Below are positions 41,267 to 43,458 of a stretch of 43,458 nucleotides of DNA, piece after piece. The notes beneath the pieces are model-generated. The model ran no database searches, was not told the origin of the DNA, and was given only the letters and a program-made list of their open reading frames with translations. The translations under genes and the position numbers were made by a program. The stretch comes from Gammaproteobacteria bacterium (GTDB taxonomy: Bacteria; Pseudomonadota; Gammaproteobacteria; JAKDMP01): contig JALUYA010000040.1 of assembly GCA_027018875.1 (NCBI GenBank), positions 1 through 43,458 on the forward strand. Direction: 5' to 3'. Position 1 is the stretch's first letter. Each line of letters opens with the position of its first letter.

Positions 41267-42609
41267 CGTCCGCCTCCCTGCAGCCAGGCGTCGATGCCTT
41301 TCGCGGCCAGCCTGGCCATGCGCACGGCTTCCACCACCGTGCCCCCGCCGTTTACTGCGTCGCCTCCGGCAAAGTAGCGCGGATTGCCCGTTTGCATCGT
41401 CTCGGGGTCGACCTGCACGACGCTGCCCTGGAGTTCAAGCCCTTCAATCAGATCAAACAGCTCGATTCGCGGCTGCTGGCCAATGGCCTTGACGGCGGTA
41501 TCGGCCGGGTAGATGAACTCGGTTCCAGCCACCGGTTCCGGCCGCCTGCGGCCGCTGGTGTCGGGATCGCCCAGTTTCATGTAGCGGCACTTTATGCCGG
41601 TGAGTTTTTTCTTGCCGAGAAAACTCACCGGCTGGGTAAGCCACTGAAAATGTACGCCCTCTTCCCGGGCCTCCTCGATCTCCAGGGGAAAAGCCGGCAT
41701 CTGCGCCTCGGTACGGCGATAGAGGATGGTGACCTCCAGCGCCCCCATGCGGACCATCTCGCGGGCTACGTCGATGGCGGTGTTGCCGCCGCCGATCACC
41801 ACTACGTGGTCACCGATTTCGGGTGGGGAACCGCTTTTGAGTGCCTCGATGAAGGGCAGGGAGTCCCAGACTCCGGCCAGGCCGTCGTTCTCGAAGTCGG
41901 CATCGACATCCTTACCCATGCCTACACCGAGAAAAATGGCGGCATAAGTTTGTTCGAGTTCCTTGACCCGGGCCTTGGTTGCAATGGGCGTTTTGAAGGC
42001 GAAGTGTACCCCCATGCGCTGGATGCGCCCGAACTCCTCGGGGATCGGCTCTACGTTCTGACGGTAGGGCGCGATTGCGTAACGCACCAGCCCTCCGGGT
42101 TCGTCGCGGGCGTCGAATACCGTGACCCGGTATCCGAGTTGGGCCAGCTCTCCCGCCGCTACCAGCCCCGCGGGGCCCGCGCCGATCACCGCGACCTTGA
42201 TCCCGTTCTGCGGGGGCGGCTCGGGGCGTAGTGCAAGGTCTTGCGCGAAGGCCTGGTCGGTGGCGAAGCGCTGCAGGCGGCCGATCTCGACCGGGCGCCG
42301 GCCTTCGTGGTGCAAGACGCAGGCCCCTTCGCAGAGCATCTCGGTGGCGCAAACCCGGGCGCAGGTACCGCCGAGCAGGTTGGTGGAAAAAATTTGACGG
42401 GCGGCCTCGTCGGTATCACCGCGGGCGATAGCAGCCACAAACTGAGGTACCGGTACCTCGGCCGGACAGGCCACCGAACATGGAGCGGGGGCATACGGCC
42501 CGCCGCACTCCAGGCAGCGGGCGGCTTCCACGCGCACCGTGGCCGAAGCCAGCGGCGGTTTGATCTCAGCGAAAACCCCGCCGGCTACGGTATGCTGCAA
42601 AGATTTCAT
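41263..42609 (-). CDS. GltD/NfnB-like Fe-S flavoprotein oxidoreductase
   Basis: This 448-aa protein has eight N-terminal cysteines for two [4Fe-4S] clusters (Cys32, 35, 44, 48 and 83, 87, 93, 97), then an FAD-binding GAGPAG (143-148) and a second dinucleotide site around VVVIGGGNTAID for NAD(P)H. The end NPRYFAGGDAVNGGGTVVEAV is the FAD C-terminal motif. This is the small-subunit glutamate synthase fold used by GltD, NfnL and PreT. There is no GltB nearby. Overlap with porG suggests that it couples NAD(P)H with ferredoxin for the Por enzyme. Direction of electron flow is open. Confidence 0.88.
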   Translation of the reverse strand: MKSLQHTVAGGVFAEIKPPLASATVRVEAARCLECGGPYAPAPCSVACPAEVPVPQFVAAIARGDTDEAARQIFSTNLLGGTCARVCATEMLCEGACVLHHEGRRPVEIGRLQRFATDQAFAQDLALRPEPPPQNGIKVAVIGAGPAGLVAAGELAQLGYRVTVFDARDEPGGLVRYAIAPYRQNVEPIPEEFGRIQRMGVHFAFKTPIATKARVKELEQTYAAIFLGVGMGKDVDADFENDGLAGVWDSLPFIEALKSGSPPEIGDHVVVIGGGNTAIDVAREMVRMGALEVTILYRRTEAQMPAFPLEIEEAREEGVHFQWLTQPVSFLGKKKLTGIKCRYMKLGDPDTSGRRRPEPVAGTEFIYPADTAVKAIGQQPRIELFDLIEGLELQGSVVQVDPETMQTGNPRYFAGGDAVNGGGTVVEAVRMARLAAKGIDAWLQGGGR

Positions 42610-42743
42610 GGTTGGCTGCGGCGGATAAGCCGCCCCAGCGCAGGCGGATGGGAGACCGTTCGCAGGAATTGCCTGAATCTGCGTAGCGGTTTACCCTTGC
42701 CGAATGTGGCTTCAACCATGGATTTGCATTTTGCGTAAAGCAC
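42606..42743 (-). CDS. Predicted 45-aa basic small protein heading the por operon
   Basis: A GTG start at 42743 has a strong AGGAGG site five bases upstream (42749-42754). The frame runs 45 codons and its TGA overlaps the ATG of the GltD-like gene (ATGA), like the junctions further down the operon. The product is basic (LYAKCKSMVEATFGKGKPLR, then RFRQFLRTVSHPP and LIRRSQP) with one Cys. I recognise no family. It may be a small accessory subunit or a leader peptide that couples translation. The ribosome site and overlap are the main support; there is no homology evidence. Confidence 0.5.
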   Translation of the reverse strand: MLYAKCKSMVEATFGKGKPLRRFRQFLRTVSHPPALGRLIRRSQP

Positions 42744-43458
42744 TTTTCCCTCCTGGGTCTGCATTCGATGCCTCAATGGTGCATCGAGTGGGGGTTTTGT
42801 GGCGGTTCAGGGTGTTCCTTGAAAGCACTCCCTTAAAAAATGAGTGGTTGTGCCGCTCAGGTTTTTCAGGCATGAGCGGTTTCCTGCCTGCAGGGTGCCG
42901 GATGAGGTGTGTCCCGGTAATCCGCGCCGGCTTAAATGTTCCCGGCCGATGCAACCCCACGGCTGACGCTTGGCATAATACATGATTCCCCGGCCGCCGG
43001 GTTGAGCGGATTTCTAACGTAGACCGCTTCTCCGGCCGGTTCGCGTATTCCCGGTTCAGCGCCTGTTTGCCTAATTCTAACACTCCATCCAGACGGGTAA
43101 TGCCGCACTTTTTATCCGCTTTTCCCCCACTGCGGGGCATTACCCGGAGCACGGCGAGCAAAGTCCTTCCGACCCTTGTGGAAATCGCTTCGCGGAACCG
43201 GCAATCGGAGGGATGTGTCGGCGCCGATACGCCGTTAGGCGGTAGCGCTACAGGCTGCCTCGGGATGGGTTCGTATCCGCTGGGTCCGCGGCAGGGTTTT
43301 TGGGAAGGGTTATTGGCCAATGGATAAGTCCCGAATATGGTCAAGAGTGTTTTGCTGGTAAGAGTATTTTCCAAACCATAAATGAGTCTGAAGCAGGGTA
43401 ATAGAAGTAGGTCTGTCGGCCGGTTTTCAGAGTCCGTCCATGAATGGTTTTGAAGAGT
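42744..43458. other. Upstream region of the por operon without a recognised gene
   Basis: These 715 bases up to the window end contain a 220-codon minus frame (42712-43374), but it is Pro/Arg/Ser-rich, overlaps the small por-leading gene in another frame and resembles no family. I regard it as unlikely. The por promoter should lie here. CACTC and GAGTG (around 42824-42846) form a short inverted repeat around an A-rich loop, perhaps a regulatory site. Confidence 0.35.

Noticed and set aside
42712-43374. 220-codon minus-strand frame
   Set aside because: Biased Pro/Arg/Ser composition, no family resemblance, and it overlaps a better-supported small gene in another frame.
1-43458. CRISPR arrays, rRNA or complete tRNA genes
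   Set aside because: No regularly spaced repeats and no complete RNA gene were seen on either strand.

Overview
This is a high-GC bacterial window, almost certainly from a Gram-negative gammaproteobacterium. It has TolC/RND efflux, QmcA/NfeD, TatD, DksA/TraR, FdxA and several multidomain c-di-GMP proteins. A predicted persulfide-type ArsR sensor, a Dnr-type regulator and a pyruvate:ferredoxin oxidoreductase point to a sulfur-metabolising, possibly chemolithotrophic organism living under variable oxygen. That lifestyle is an inference, not a direct reading.

Region 1 (1-4400) is accessory DNA. It holds an orphan Toprim-domain protein and an AbiEi/AbiEii type IV toxin-antitoxin pair. An att-like 24-base copy of a tRNA 3' end (3157-3180) preceded by four TACGCC repeats looks like the right border of an integrative element. 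Outside the border lie a frameshifted higB-like relic and a wrecked IS5-family transposase.

Region 2 (4400-12130, mostly minus strand) carries a DksA/TraR zinc-finger protein, a fusion of a cysteine-less glutaredoxin-like domain to a DUF3429 membrane domain, and a 1310-aa GAF-PAS-PAS-GGDEF-globin-GAF-EAL protein. The SPFH/NfeD pair qmcA-nfeD follows. Two interlocked perfect inverted repeats lie at 6071-6123.

Region 3 (12200-21290, plus strand) begins with a HExxH metallohydrolase. An operon follows with an ATTC-N8-GAAT operator, a YgaP-like DUF2892 membrane protein, a YgaV/BigR/SqrR-like ArsR repressor with the two conserved cysteines, and a complete TolC/adaptor/RND pump. A secreted DUF885 peptidase-like protein comes next. 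The layout suggests a pump controlled by sulfide or persulfide.

Region 4 (21350-28380, minus) has a small CDGSH Fe-S protein and two more c-di-GMP proteins. The 964-aa protein is membrane-bound with a dead GGDEF and an intact EAL. The 1224-aa protein has intact GGDEF and EAL with a globin between them that keeps its proximal histidine.

Region 5 (28500-32900) is the most interesting block. A CuA subunit II, a heme-copper subunit I without the usual helix VI tyrosine, and a SenC/SCO protein have the gene content of the norSY-senC clusters of ammonia oxidisers. A perfect TTGAT-N4-ATCAA box lies upstream. A 7Fe ferredoxin gene and a Dnr-like regulator gene diverge around a 40-bp perfect palindrome made of two such boxes. 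This reads as a NO-responsive module that may contain an unusual NO reductase.

Region 6 (33000-37200) contains housekeeping-type genes: an SDR, a DUF4389 protein, tatD, an M20 peptidase and a NERD-like protein. Region 7 (38150-42750, minus) is a tightly overlapping operon. It encodes a 45-aa small protein, a GltD-like flavoprotein and the gamma, delta, alpha and beta subunits of pyruvate:ferredoxin-type oxidoreductase. The stretches 37200-38153 and 42744-43458 hold nothing I can assign with confidence.
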